Below, one piece after another: positions 34,692 through 46,812 of a DNA stretch of 64,000 bases. Where the stretch lies: the NCBI GenBank assembly GCA_948474755.1, contig CAOLHI010001312.1, positions 434,001-498,000 on the forward strand. The letters run 5' to 3'. The stretch is from Ctenosaura bakeri. Its lineage: Eukaryota > Chordata > Lepidosauria > Squamata > Iguanidae. Every line of letters begins with the position of its first letter. Positions within the stretch are counted from its first letter, which is position 1. The notes beneath the pieces are model-generated. The model saw only the letters and a program-made list of their open reading frames with translations, ran no database searches and had not been told where the DNA came from. Both the position numbers and the translations under genes were made by a program.

Positions 34692-34737
<46 letters not shown>
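34672..34737. repeat. (TCTG)n/(TATC)n microsatellite
   Basis: Three CTGT units followed by some twelve uninterrupted TATC/ATCT units. Long pure tetranucleotide runs like this are usually polymorphic. Confidence 0.95.
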
Positions 34738-37276
34738 CATTGTATATGCTCAAATGTGCAGTAAGCCTGTTTAAATACTGACACAAAATGGAAGTAAAGA
34801 AGATATGCAATATATTGAAATAACCTTAAAAATAAAAGCGTATTTCCATTGTGCACATTACTGCATTCATCTTACCAGCACTCACATCTCTATTATTTGC
34901 ACTTGACCTGTTATCTGTTGACCTTGGAAGAAGTGTTTTGCATGCACAAGGGCAAATGACGTCTGGCGATCTCAAGGACAAATGATTACTGCAAAATGCA
35001 ACGTCTTGCTGTAATACAGCAAAAGTGTCAGGAAACCAGGAAGAAATAAATAACAAGAGACCCATCATTATGATAGCTAATGGCTTTGGGGATGGCACTA
35101 AAGCAGACAATATGGTAAGAATGAAGTCTCCATCTGTGTCTCAGTGTCAAGGGAAATAGTTTTACATCATATCTTATCTCTTTCTTGGTCCCTGTGACAA
35201 GGAGCCCATGAGGTGTTCAGCCCCAGCACTGAAGTGCCTAATGAAAGATGATAGGCTGGGAATTGAGAAGTGAACACATCCTGACTGTAAATCCTACTAA
35301 GTCAAACAGCAACTCCTCCTCCAATCAATTTTATAACCTTTCTTTTAAGACATTGCTCCAAAGACCTGTCCAGATGATTCTGAAAAGGGGATTTAGAAAG
35401 GAAAAAAAAAAGGCAGGAAACACAACACAGAGAGCAATTCTTAAAGGGGTGGGCTGTCAAAAAACAAACAGGCAAACAAACAAACAAACCCCAAACCATA
35501 TAAATATCCTCCTCTTGCAAGAGTTTAAAGCATTTTTTCTCTCGGCCCCAATGATAACCTAGCAAATGATAACCAAGCAAAATAGAATTCTATTCAACTT
35601 CAGTAATAAAACTGTCTTCTTCTTCAGAGCAAAACTAGATATGGACCTTTGACTCAAATATTCATTAAAAAAAGTAATTTGTATTTTGATGATAGTCAAA
35701 ACCCAATGGTAAATCAGCTGTAGAAAATTAACAGTGTTGTGTCCCATATTACACAAGTGCTTAACATGGATATATCTAATCAGAATTTTTTAGAATGATA
35801 AATTTAATTATTGGTTTCATAGCAGTCTGGAATTCTGATAAAAGAACAGTGAGATCCAATGAAAGTGGGAGATCTCCTTTTCCCATTGCAGTTTTCTGGG
35901 CCAAGAAAATCTCCAGATCTGGTTTCAGGGCAACCGCAAGGGCCAAGTGAGGAGTGAAGTAAGTTCCATTGTGCTGGCAACATAGTACAAATAGTGTCAT
36001 CACATTTGGACACTGGGATTGGTGAAAGAATCAGGTAACTGTGAATACCTATCTAACTGCCATATCATGATTGCAGGCAAAACTCATATGTCAAATTAGG
36101 TAGATAGCACTGTGCAAAATTCATTTGCTTGTTACAATGAAAATACGGTGAATAATGTTTTCACTGCAGATTTTACATTACTTGGATTAACACTAATTGA
36201 GTTCTGTTTAAATGGTGGAATATTAAACTGACTTAAAAAAATTGAGCAGAGCAAAACTAATCCTTACATGTTATGTTGACCAGCATTTTATTTCTAATTT
36301 TATTTTTACTGGAAATCATTTCTTGTTTTTGTAGACTTAAACAGTACTTATCATGTGTATGGGTGAGGGGTTTCCTTTGTTTCCTTTCTTTTTTATTCTT
36401 TTCTTTCCTTTTCTTTTTTGCCAGTGGATTCACTACAGTATGGGGCATCCTAAATGGGAAGCATCAGCACAGATGAGCAAAGCATTTCTTCTTTGTGAAG
36501 ACAGTTGATTTGGGCCTTGAAACAAATCTTAACATTTTCAGAAAAAGACTTGTGAAAGTTCTACTCTTCCACAGAAACAGTAATTTCTTCTATTGCTATG
36601 ACACAGAGATGACTACAACTTCCAATTTCATACGGAAATTGAATTTGAGAGACAGATATATATCTAGAAACACCCAGTGAATCCATGATTGACCTTGGAC
36701 TTCAACCCTAACCAAAGCCTGCAAATGTCAGGACCAGAGTGCACATGTATTCTCAACTCAGTTTCCCTTTTCCACCCATTTACTAATTTCTTATATGCCA
36801 TGGAACATTTCCATTAATCCAAAATGGTAAGGAGGACTGCTCTTGTTTGTGACAAGACACATAGGCACTAAGTTGTGTTTTGTGGGGAAAAATGTGCATG
36901 GAGAGCCTGGAAAGGAAGACTATCTCCCTAAATTTACACCACTTCTGATTATTTCCCAGGGCTACAGAGGCATCCCTGCCATCAGGAAGAGTGATATTAT
37001 CACCTCAGGAGGCACATGCCAGAAAGCAGAATGGGAACCTTCAGCTGCTTTTTCATTATCTTTTCTTCATATTCCACACAGTCTGTCCTACATCCCCTAA
37101 ATTCACCTGCTATCTTCAGGTATGTCAAGGGACCTTATCCCATTTCCAGTGTTGAGGCAAATTTCAATAAATATTCCAGTCACCTATCTTTTGAAGGTAG
37201 AAGGGGAATGCCATCTTGTCCTTTGCCTGAGACAGTACATGTCTTGAAGAAGCCCTAATGGGCTATCCTCATCTAT
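34738..37276. other. Single-copy DNA, no gene seen
   Basis: Mostly AT-rich single-copy sequence. About 34860-35110 (ATTATTTGCACTTGACCTGTTATC, AAATGACGTCTGGCGATC, CAAATGATTACTGC) looks like conserved non-coding DNA, with a CRE-like TGACGTC. A pyrimidine-rich stretch lies at 36380-36420. No exon is supported. Confidence 0.35.
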
Positions 37277-37722
37277 GACCATTTCTGCACTACACTGTTA
37301 TAGTGCTATTATTCCACTTTCAACATCCTATGGAGTTCTAGGGTTTATAGTTTACTGAGGCCAAAGAGCTCTCTGGCTGAAAATTCTAAAGGGTCTTCTC
37401 TAAACTGCAAATCCCAGGATTTCATAGGATATTGAAATTTATTTATTTTTATTTATTTATTTATTTGTATCCCACCTCTCCATATGGATCAAGGCGGCGA
37501 ACAACTTAGAAATAGCATGTATTTTGAAACATTTCTATACATGCCCCCAACAAGCTGGGTACTCATTTTACCGACCTGCGAAAGGATGGAAGGCTGAGTC
37601 AACCTTGGAGCTGGGTAGGATCGAACTTACAACCTTCTGGCTTGCAGTACTGGCATTTAACCACTGCGCCACCAGGAATAATTGGAATAATAGTTTTATA
37701 ACAGTGTTCCGAAGAAATAGCC
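37277..37722. mobile_element. MITE A7, split by a Sauria-type SINE
   Basis: The left end is GACCATTTCTGCAC after TAT (37274-37276). The right end is AGAAATAGCC before TAT (37723-37725), a perfect 3-bp duplication. The palindrome is interrupted near 37437 by a minus-strand SINE and resumes at about 37680 with ATTGGAATAATAG. It is a second clear case of a retroposon landing inside an A element. Confidence 0.9.
37437..37677 (-). repeat. Sauria-type tRNA SINE inside MITE A7
   Basis: The + strand shows a TTTATTTATT tail, then GTATCCCACCTCTCCATATGGATCAAGGCGG, then CCAACAAGCTGGGTACTCATTTTACCGACC. The tRNA-derived head follows in inverse orientation: GGAGCTGGGTAGGATCGAACTTACAACC (B-box region) and CATTTAACCACTGCGCCACCAGG (A-box region). 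Both internal promoter boxes are recognisable, and the copy is almost full length. Sauria SINEs are specific to squamates, which supports the taxonomic call. Confidence 0.82.
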
Positions 37723-37799
37723 TATGTTGTCTTCAATGCTGGTGGCACATCAACTGAAGATGATCTGAGTATAAGTTACTAAAGTTAACTTTTAGGATT

Positions 37800-38000
37800 T
37801 TCATTATGTGTTCAGTTTGTATAAAAAATTGTTTTCTAAACAGAAAAAAAAATTCCTGCATAGGAACAGTGTTTCCTGTGCAGAAAAAAATTTTTTTCTT
37901 TATGCAGGAATCAGGTTTTTGCACAACTCCTCTGCGTCTTTCTACACAGAATTATTCCTTTGCAACACTTGTACAACTCTCAAGTCTATGAGAATAGGAG
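37800..38000. repeat. Possible family D repeat copy
   Basis: Contains TTTCTAAACAGAAAA, GTTTCCTGTGCAGAAAA, GGTTTTTGCACAACTCC and TTTCTACACAGAATTATTCC, the recurring vocabulary of family D, partly as inverted words. Boundaries are unclear. Confidence 0.35.
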
Positions 38001-39275
38001 ATGGCACACAGTGCTGGTTGATCTTCCTTTATTATACAGAGTTCTTCCTTAAATAACTCAAGGATCCATCTTCCAGTTGCCTAATTCTGGAGTGTGGGTA
38101 CATTTCAGCCCAGGGAACGCATGTACAGCAAGACATATTTGGAGTGCTGGACCTGGATTACTGTGGACAGAATTTGTTTAGGGTTCTGATTCTATTGTTT
38201 ACTGTGAGGAAATGCTAGAACCCATCAGCTAAAAGGGGTGTTGTGATGTTTCCCCTGCTATATTAATTTACCATCAATAAAGCAGTGACAAATTTCAGTT
38301 TTCAGTATTCAATGAAGTTTTGGGTAGCCCTGGAATTCCTGCCAGTTCCAGCTCTAAACAGATACCTACTTACTCTTCATCATAGTGTTCCCAGAACTAC
38401 TGGCAAGAGAAGAAGAGTTCCCTGTTTCTCTCAGTCCCATTTTTGGCGTTAGGCTCACAGCTTTAGAAATGCACCAGTTGTCAGACAGAAGAGGAAAAAA
38501 AGGGAGCCCCAGGGAGAGAATGGACAGTGGGAAGAGGATTCTGTCTGTCCTTCCTTCTTATCATGCCCATAAGAGAATTGATAAACAAGAAAAGTGGGTG
38601 AACTGAAGGAAGAGTTGATTATAACCCGAGCCAGAAAGGAAATCTGGACCATTATGCTTACCTTGAATTAGAGGTGAACATTATGAATCCCTGTGATTAG
38701 TATTCACAGACTGGGACTTCCAAAATGCAACTTCAGTACCTGAAGCTATATTACTTAAACAGATATGTTGGCTTGAACTATATTTTGTAATACTTGTTCA
38801 GTATTCCTTTTTCTGGCAGGTATAACATTTCAAGGCTTCCATCTCTTTTTTTTTAAGTACCGAAAACATATAATCTGCTTGGGAAGTTATCTACACTTGA
38901 GAATGTGTTGCATTATCATTTCAGAAATGAAATTTTAGAATATTATTTTCTGGTTCTCTCTGCTTAATGCTGCTCCTTATTTCATGGTGTTCTAGCCTTC
39001 TCATCCACTTTGATTCTTGTTATGGGTACCTTGAACAGAACTGAGAGCTGAAGTGACATTATAAGATTTTCTTGTGACTTACAGCAATATTTGGAAATGC
39101 AATAGCCAGAGCAAAACATTTTCACTGTAGGTATGAAGGCTGACCATATAAATATCTGCACTACAAAGTCAACTTGTCACTGTAGAAAACATTTATGTAG
39201 CACACATAAAGCATGCGGGTGTGCCATTTTTCAAGCTTATGCAGTGGTCAGTATGCATCAAATGGCATCTTAATA
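38001..39275. other. Single-copy DNA, no gene seen
   Basis: Nothing recognisable apart from short homopolymer runs. Confidence 0.4.
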
Positions 39276-39283
39276 GTCTATAA

Positions 39284-39481
39284 CAGGGGATGGCCACTTC
39301 CTCTTTTGGAGAAAAGAAAGGTTTATGTGGAGCTGAAAAATATGAAGGAGGCTAAAAATGGAGTAACAATGGCCAACAGTGGCCTCCAGGGCTTCTGGAG
39401 CATTACTAGCCATAGGAAGAGCATGAAAATGGCAGGGGTGGTATGTCATATAGCATGCAAGGTACACATTGCCTAATCCTG
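39284..39481. mobile_element. Short hAT-type element with 8-bp target duplication
   Basis: The 198-bp element starts CAGGGGATGGCCAC and ends TTGCCTAATCCTG. It is flanked by GTCTATAA (39276-39283) and GTCTATAT (39482-39489), an 8-bp duplication with one mismatch that fits the nTCTAnAn preference of Charlie-type hAT transposons. The 87-codon frame that crosses it is not a transposase. Confidence 0.8.
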
Positions 39482-39618
39482 GTCTATATGAATTCTCTTA
39501 ACGGAGACTCATGTTGCACACAATTTTTTATTATTATCAATTAAACTTTCTTTGAATTGCCTTGATTTCCTCTTGTATTTGCAATGAATGCACCCTGCCC
39601 TTTCCCAGTCCCACATTA

Positions 39619-39819
39619 GGGGCATTCCCACACTACACTGTTATAGTGCTGTTATTCCACTTTCAATATCCTGTGGAATTCTGAAGTTTGTAGTTAACTG
39701 AGGCCAAGAACTTTCTGGCTGAGAATTCCCAATGCACTTCCCTAAACTATAACCCCAGGATTCCATGGGATCTTGAAAGTGGAATAATAGCATTATAACA
39801 GTATAGTGCAGAAATGGCC
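39619..39819. mobile_element. MITE A8, palindromic
   Basis: Left GGGGCATTCCCACACTACACTG faces right GTATAGTGCAGAAATGGCC. The interior is the usual A palindrome (CTGTTATTCCACTTTCAATATCCTGTGGAATTC and its complement). The left end is slightly degraded and the target duplication cannot be defined. Confidence 0.82.
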
Positions 39820-40916
39820 TTCATCTTAAAATTGTTGGAGAATAAGACAAATAGTACTGGATCTCTCAGGCAGAGTCATCAAGCTGGTCCAGCCACCCAC
39901 CTCACCCAAGGAGTCTAGCAAAGAAAGTAAACCAGCTTAGCTTTCTTTGTAAAAGATATCAAAGTAGCTTTAAATTACCTGTGTAAAATGAAACAGGTGC
40001 AGCTTCTAAAAAAATATGGAAAAAAATAAGTGTCACATGGTATTAAGGACAAGGTTCAGGTGAAAAATATATGACTGAGAGCCTTCTTGTGCATGTAGCT
40101 CTGCAAAGACAGTTCCCCATCTTCCCAACACATGACTGCTTTCAAGTCATGGGGGGCAGGGACTCCTGCTGCTGAAGCTTACTGACAGTGAAGGAAGGGA
40201 GTGGGGAGGTGATTCGTAACCACAGAGAATTACCTGGTTGCAGCTCAGTTCAGGAATATGAAATGAGAATATTCTCTCAGATGGAGTGCACTCACCTTTT
40301 CTTTCCCCCAGGAGTTCAGAGCGGGTGGAACTTCATTGTCTGAATTGTGCCCTCCCTCTCTCCTTCTCCTTCTTACCAGTAATAGTCTGCAGCAGGGTCC
40401 CCTTCTTGGGCTTGACAGCTGCTTGGCAAGGGAAGTTTGGAGATGAAGGGCAATGGCAAGAGAAATAGCAATCTATGCTCAATTCAAAAGGTGATTTAAA
40501 TGAACGTAAGTTGCACTTATGTGTTGAATAAGTAACTAACAGGATCCCAGCCTGCGATTAGAAGAAAATTGTCAAAGCTCAGTTGCAGATTTACTTGATA
40601 TCCTTAAGGACATTGCTAGTTTTTCAGCTTCAAATCATAAAACAGAGTTTCCCCCTATTGCACAAGATATAGCACAATCTCCCTTTTTTTTTTCTTTGAA
40701 GGATATCCTTCACAACATGAAATCTTCTACCAACATAACCCAGGCCAGATGCACATCGATGTGACATGGATCACAATTATGTAACTATAGCTACAGTATC
40801 ATGTCCATGTGTTTTTTTTTTTTTGTCCCATCTGCTTTTGGTGAGCCCAACAGATTTCCACTGAAGTTTTTTTTTTTTAACTTTTGTCCATCCCTGCCTA
40901 ACATGAAGCCACAATT
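39820..40916. other. Single-copy DNA, no gene seen
   Basis: No supported feature. T-rich runs at 40683-40692 and 40810-40822. Confidence 0.4.
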
Positions 40917-41160
40917 GCATGAAGGCCTAAACCCTGAAGGTACTAGATCCCATCTAATCTTGGAAGTTAGCAGGGTCAGGTTTGGTTAGTAGTTGGATGG
41001 GAGACAGCTAGGAAATACCAGGTACTGCAAGCTATATTTCAGTAGAAGGCAAAAGCAAAACACACATGAATATTCCTTGCTTAGGAAAACCTTGTGAAAT
41101 TCATGGGATCATCAGATGTTGACAAGCAACTGAAAGGCATACATGCACACACACACTCAA
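40917..41160 (+). repeat. 5S-rRNA-headed SINE
   Basis: The head (40921-41032) follows 5S rRNA closely: ACTAGATCCCATCTAATCTTGGAAG, TTAGCAGGGTCAGG, GGTTAGTAGTTGGATGGGAGAC, and GAAATACCAGGTACTGCAAGC. A body follows, with AAGGCAAAAGCAAAACAC, GAATATTCCTTGCTTAGGAAAACC, AAATTCATGGGATCATCAG, CAACTGAAAGGCATACATG and an (AC)n tail. It is not a functional 5S gene: the 5' third is decayed, and the 3' end is joined to a SINE body with no terminator T-run at the right place. Confidence 0.82.
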
Positions 41161-42780
41161 AAGTGTACAGACTATCACATGCCATTGACTGACTTCTATT
41201 CTTTACATGTTATGAGTCTTCATTCCCAATCCAGTAGCACATTCTCCTTTTAAAGTTTTTCATGTCATTCATTCATTTTCATTCACTCATTTTCATTCAT
41301 TTCAGTGATGCCTCCACCCAATGCAATTATACTATTAATTGCACCCACACTCTTATGAAAGTTCTAGAGAGCAGAGAACTTTTAAGATACCATAGTACAA
41401 GAAAGAAAAGGCTATGCATATTTACAAGCTGGGGAAGAGATTGGTTTTCCATGTGACTGAATTTTTGTCTGCTATAAAAGTCTATCACTAATGGGGGGAA
41501 AAAAGAAAATGAAAAAGCAGCAGAAGAGGATGGAATCTTAGCACATTTCCTAGAACTGTGTGAATATATCAGGGAATGGAATGATTCTGTCATGAGTTTG
41601 TCAAAGCAATCAGAGAGATACCATTATTGTAGATGTCTCCCCTCCAGTACATTTCAACTGCCCATCAGGAAAAATGATGCACCCATTTTCTGCTACTTAG
41701 TGTTACTCTTGTACTGTTTTTTAAGTCATTGTTTGGTACTGAATATTTAAATAGAAATACAGATCTTCTCACATCCTTTAGCAAACTACAAAACAGAAAC
41801 ATTTTCCACAACCTCCATCCCTCCCTTTAACCTTCTAGGCCTCTTAAATTTGGGGAACTTAAAATATTAGTCTAACACCCCCCCCTGCCGAAATCAAATA
41901 GAAATAACTTGGCAAAGTTGTTGTTTACAATGCAACTCTGATTACTTCTAGGAGGTTGATGCCCCAAATGAGGTTTTGGTTAAATGTGATCAAGATTTTC
42001 AAAAATCCAATTATCCAGTAATGTTCATCTTCGAAAGATTTCCACTACTTTTACGGATCTTTGATTCAATGCCTTTGTTGATTAAATAAAATTTTCACAA
42101 GATGTCACTATTGCCAGCCTGTATACATACCCACACACTCCCAAATATGTTATAGAATTGGTATTTTAGAACTAAATATGTCCACAAATGCATACATAAA
42201 CATTTATTGCTTATAAATGTATACTGTGTGAGAAAACACACCCACATTTAAATATGTCTTTTTCCTAGATTTTTAAAATGCACATCAGTAGAGAAATAAG
42301 ATAAAACTAGTTTATGAATGAATGCAAAGAAAGAATAGAGCAGGGTGATGAATTGCCTCATATGAATTTGGCATGAATTGGAAATGGACTGATGCTAGTA
42401 ATGTCCCAAAACATCCTTATTTCTCTGTGGAATATCACAAGGGAAGGACTCAAATGCACAGCCCATGAAATTGAAATTCCAGGACAGCAACTGAGAAGGA
42501 TCAGCACAAGTGAACAGTGTCAGGCATGTTAAAATTAAGAGGGGTTTTCCTTATCCATTCAAACTTCTCACTTTGTTTTCTCTCATTTTTCTTATTTCAC
42601 CAGATCTCTTTCTTTCTGCATGCCATTCTTCCCCCCTACATCTCCTATCCTTTTCTTCCCTTGGCCTCCTGACTATTGTAACCCTGTCTAAAATGGAAGT
42701 GTTCAACTAACAACAACCAGATAGTTTGAAAATTAGAAGTCCTTAATCAATCTTGTATGTGATTTTTGGGGGGAGGTGGG
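41161..42780. other. Single-copy AT-rich DNA, no gene seen
   Basis: AT-rich sequence. Nothing recognisable beyond short repeats of ATTCATTCATTTTC near 41265-41300. Confidence 0.4.
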
Positions 42781-42784
42781 CAGT

Positions 42785-43030
42785 TCTGTTCTTGGAGAAA
42801 CCTACAAATAATCTTAGAAAGTTCCTTCCTGCTGTGAAGTAGTCTTCGAAAAGATCAGAGTTTTGAAGACTGTTGGCAGTTTGGTATTCATTCTATGCAA
42901 AATTTGCACACAGCATTTTCACACAGGAAACAGCATGTCTTGAACTGAAAATCTTTTTGTGCAAAAAACCCTCCTATTAGAATTTCACACAGAATAAGTC
43001 TCAAACTGCAAAGATTCTCTTTAGCCCAGG
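42785..43030 (-). repeat. Unnamed dispersed repeat, family D copy
   Basis: Its reverse complement is collinear with 8640-8920: AAAGAGAATCTTTGCAGTTTGAG, ACTTATTCTGTGTGAAATT, TTTTTTGCACAAAAAG, GCTGTTTCCTGTGTG, CTTCAAAACTCTG and CACAGCAGGAAGGAA. Together the two define the family best. Confidence 0.5.
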
Positions 43031-43605
43031 CTTCTCTTAACACTTGAGAAACACATTTATGACTATTTTATCTATCCCTACAGCCAAAAACAGATACTCC
43101 TAGTGGTTCTGTCAAGGCAGGGTCCCACACAACATTATGGCAAGCAGGCCTCTAAATACAACAGCATTGTCTTCCTCTATTTTGAAATAACAGAATTCAT
43201 GCACTATTTCTATACCTTTTTGAAGCCTAAATTGTGATAATCCATACTTGTTGGGTGCCAAGGCTTAGGTGCAGTTCTTCACTTACCTGGAACTATACCT
43301 CACCATATTCTGAATAAGCATGTATAGAGTTGCACTGTCATAGCGGTAATAGAAGGAATGCAGATCTTTGCAAGTTTCATTCTCAAATGAAAGAACAAAA
43401 AAGCCCTGTATTTTTTCCTGCTTATGTATAAGATATTTTGAGAGAGAGATTCCATTTGTAGGAACATTTTTTTTTTTGTTGCACAAATTACACATTGAAA
43501 TTTCAATAGCTGCTGCCTTGTTATGTTTTTAAATATTGGACTTTTTAAAATTGAAACACTGGATGGGTTGTTTTGATCTTTTGGATCAATTAGCCAGATC
43601 TCCAT

Positions 43606-43625
43606 GTATGTGTGTGTGTGTGTGT
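43606..43625. repeat. (TG)n microsatellite
   Basis: About ten TG units. Confidence 0.9.
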
Positions 43626-43879
43626 ATACATGCACGCTTTACTCCACAAAGGGAAAAGACAGCTTTGTGCAGAGACAACTTTCTTTGTCTCATTCTCACA
43701 CTGGAAACAATAACTCTCATAGAGTATAGTGATTCCTCAGCACAATGTTTTGACATACTGAGACAGCCACTTTTTGTTGAGAACAAGAAATTATGTGAAT
43801 ATTCTTTACATTCTTAGGTAGCTCAGCTTATTTGAAACACTGTATGTGCCTTTATGAGCCTAGTAGAGCTTTAAGACAG

Positions 43880-44310
43880 AGAGGCCCTTCTCTCTGTCTC
43901 ACCACACTCTCAGGCTTGTTTGGTGGGACTAAGGAAGAAGACCTTCTTGGTGGCTGTTCCCAGACTTGGGAACTCCCTCTCTAGAGAGACAAGGATGGCC
44001 CAATCTTTGCTTTCCTCTGTTGGCAGGTCAAAACATTTTTGTGCCATTAGGTTTTTACAGGCTGACAAGGAGTAGGTTTTTAATGCTGTGCAGTTTTATT
44101 TTGAAGGTTTGTATAGTCTTTTAATGAATTCTAATATTTTTAAAGTATAATGTTTTTGACTTCATGAATTGTTTAACTTTTTAAAACTCTTATATTTTTA
44201 TAATGTTTTATATTCTTTTTAATTTGTATTGTTTTAAATATATTGTAAGCCACCTTGAGTCCCATTATCAGGAGACAGGTGATATCTAAAAATGAATAAA
44301 AGAATTAATA
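43880..44310 (+). mobile_element. L2-type LINE 3' end
   Basis: Degraded ORF2 C-terminus (CTTGGTGGCTGTTCCCAGACTTGGGAACTCCCTC, corresponding to the FSVAAPxLGNSL region) followed by a long T-rich untranslated region. It ends TTGTAAGCCACCTTGAGTCCCATTATCAGGAGACAGGTGATATCTAAAAATGAATAAAAG. The terminus is well preserved, with an (AATA)n-like tail. Confidence 0.8.
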
Positions 44311-44505
44311 AATAATAATAGTCCTATAATATCCCTATGAAGTATAGGAAGATTTTCCTCATTCTTTACAGTGGTGTTCTATAAGACATATATAAAGTAA
44401 ATTCTGCCATCTTGAATGAAGCAGCTAGAGGTCAACACTGTCTAGGTTTTTGTTTTTTTTTTGTTTTTTTACTATTGTTATGGTCTGAAATGATGGCTTG
44501 AATCA

Positions 44506-44540
44506 GAGATGATGATGATGATGATAAAAATTATTATTAT
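44506..44540. repeat. (GAT)n / (TTA)n microsatellites
   Basis: About six GAT units followed closely by a short ATT run. Confidence 0.85.
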
Positions 44541-44732
44541 TATGAGGACAATGACAATAATGCTGCTTGCAAAACTACTCACAGGATGAGTATTGACAAT
44601 TTTTCGATTTGTAGGATAAAGTGCAGGTCACTGTCAATAAGAAATGGAATGTTTTGATGAGCAAGATGAAACAGATATTCAGTTTAAGAAACTGCAGGCT
44701 CAGGTTAACAAAGAACCTCTTTAGACACAATA

Positions 44733-45080
44733 GCTGGCATCCTGTTGATGACCTACACAGGCATAACTCCAATCTACATCTGCATGTGCTTTTTATGATC
44801 ATTGATGAGGGAAGAATTAATTGCTTTCCTTGCCCCACTTTCCTCTTGAATCACTCTCACCTCTATCTTTAAGGTGGGAGCACCACAACACAGCTATGTA
44901 GTGGTTGAGCAAGACTGGGGACAACTGAGAAACATCTGGCTATGAATTCTTGGTTCTTGAAATGATATTATCATTGTGTATCCAGATATCAAAACATATA
45001 TGACTGTGCTCAGGCATAGCAGGAGTCTAGATGCAGGATAGACTTACACCTGTAACAGGATGCTAGCTACATTGTCTGAA
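44733..45080 (+). repeat. Unnamed dispersed repeat, family G copy
   Basis: It begins AGCTGGCATCCTGTTGATGACCTACACAGGCATAAC and later has GAAACATCTGGCTATG, in the same order as 30305-30640. It is diverged and its ends are uncertain. Confidence 0.45.
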
Positions 45081-46810
45081 GAGGCTCTGTCTATTTCATC
45101 TTGATCATATAAATGTTTTGTTTCTAAGCAAGAATTCACAATGATCATGGCCTGCACTTTGTCATACAAATACTTTTTGGCTGCTTCTGCCTCCTTATTT
45201 AACCATTATATAGCCAGGTTTGAGTCCCCCAGGTAAGAGGACAGTGCATCCAGTATGCAGAGAGAGAGGAGAAAGGGACGGAGCTTTATGCTGTGGCTCC
45301 CCATGTAGAATCTCGGCCTCTGTTCTCCAATTCTGTTAAGAATCATGTGAGAAAGCTTTGAGAAAGCACACTAGCTTCAGTCCTGCTATCATTGTTGTTC
45401 TTTACAACTATTCCTACTCTATGGTTTATATGGTATATTTATTACCCAAAGATGACTTCCAGGTTGGAAAAAAATAATAATCCATGGCTAGGTGATTTAA
45501 TGCTAGAATATGGTGTGTGTGTGTGTGTGTGTCTTACACCTTGCTTTAGATGGGGTGAGAAATTAGAGACTCCTGAACCCCATTTTTTTAAAAAAAAGGC
45601 CAGTAAAAGGAAAAATGGTACCAGGTAGGCTCCCCATCTACCCCACTACCACCTTGCAAAAACTGGCTATAATTTGTTCAATTTCCAGGCCTGGAAGTGG
45701 TGGAATACTACTGATGGTCATGCCGGGGATGGTCACAAGGCCTGTGGGTGAGAGACGTGGAAGACATACACTGCATCCCATCTGCAGTTGCCCATTCCTG
45801 CTATAGATTCTCTGGAGGAGAACCACATCTTCAGAAGATCTCCAAAGGCAACCATTCTCATTTTTTACTCCTAAATTTGGAGGAAGATCTGGACCCAGTT
45901 CAGTAAACATCCACACAATAAATGTCTGCCTGATCCTACAATAAGGAAACACTTGTCAGGAGACCAGGATTATCTGAAGGTCTCAACTGAATCAACACTT
46001 GGTGACCAATCCAGATTTGCTGCTATGAAGTGTGTAGCAAGAAATGAGGGGAGTTACAGCTCAACAGTAGTTGGAAACTGTGGCTGGGAAGTCAGTTCTA
46101 GAAATTCTAAAATATACTGAGCACATGATAATTCAAAAAGAGAATAGAAAAAAACATATAAGGACTGGTATTTTTAAAATGTTTATTTTCAATTAAGCAT
46201 ATAAATAACTTCTGTCATTTTGAAAAAGGGAAGAAGTATATTGTGTAACCCAGGGCAACTTTATATTACTGGGCCAAAGACTAGAAAAATAAAAGCCAAA
46301 TTGAAAAGAAGAAATATTTACACTTTTTGCTTCCTGTCATCATGATTACTAATTTAATCTTACTGAAGCAATAATAATGATAGCAATAAATAATATTTCA
46401 TCCTTACAAGGACATGGAATTAATCAGATATTTAAATGGTAGAAGGAGATAGTGGAGAAGAGCTCTATTTTATAGGGGGGAAAACTATCTATGAAATAAA
46501 TCATGAGGCAAATGAATTTTATTTACTAAAAAGGGAGGACTTAATATATTTTATTGGCTAATTCCAGATCAGTTATTCATTTAGTTACTCATCGACAAAT
46601 TTTAATGTTGTTGACAGTGAATTATTTTCTAATGTAAAAATAAAATCCAGGCAATCAAATGTGGCTGTATTATGCACATAAATGGAATCAAATATTATTT
46701 TGTGAATCTGAAATAAATGTGACATTTGATCAAAGTTAGCGTCAGTAATTGAACAAGGTAATTGTACCAGTAATTGAACAAGTCTTTGATAGGCAATGCA
46801 AAGCTTAACA
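45081..46810. other. Single-copy DNA with possible conserved non-coding segment
   Basis: A (TG)n run lies at 45512-45532. The part at 46440-46795 is AT-rich and complex (GGCTAATTCCAGATCAG, CAATCAAATGTGGCTG, TATTATGCACATAAATGG) and repeats CAGTAATTGAACAAG twice at 46743-46785. It could be a conserved element. No gene is seen. Confidence 0.35.
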
Positions 46811-46812
46811 AA

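Noticed and set aside
36843..37258. Two overlapping + strand frames of 80-85 codons as possible exons
   Set aside because: No convincing splice sites, no domain and ordinary AT-rich codon content.
37600..37677. Genuine tRNA gene on the minus strand
   Set aside because: The A and B boxes belong to a Sauria-type SINE with its usual downstream body and tail; no complete cloverleaf is seen.
40921..41032. Functional 5S rRNA gene
   Set aside because: The 5' third is decayed and the 3' end runs into a SINE body with an (AC)n tail, so it is a SINE head.
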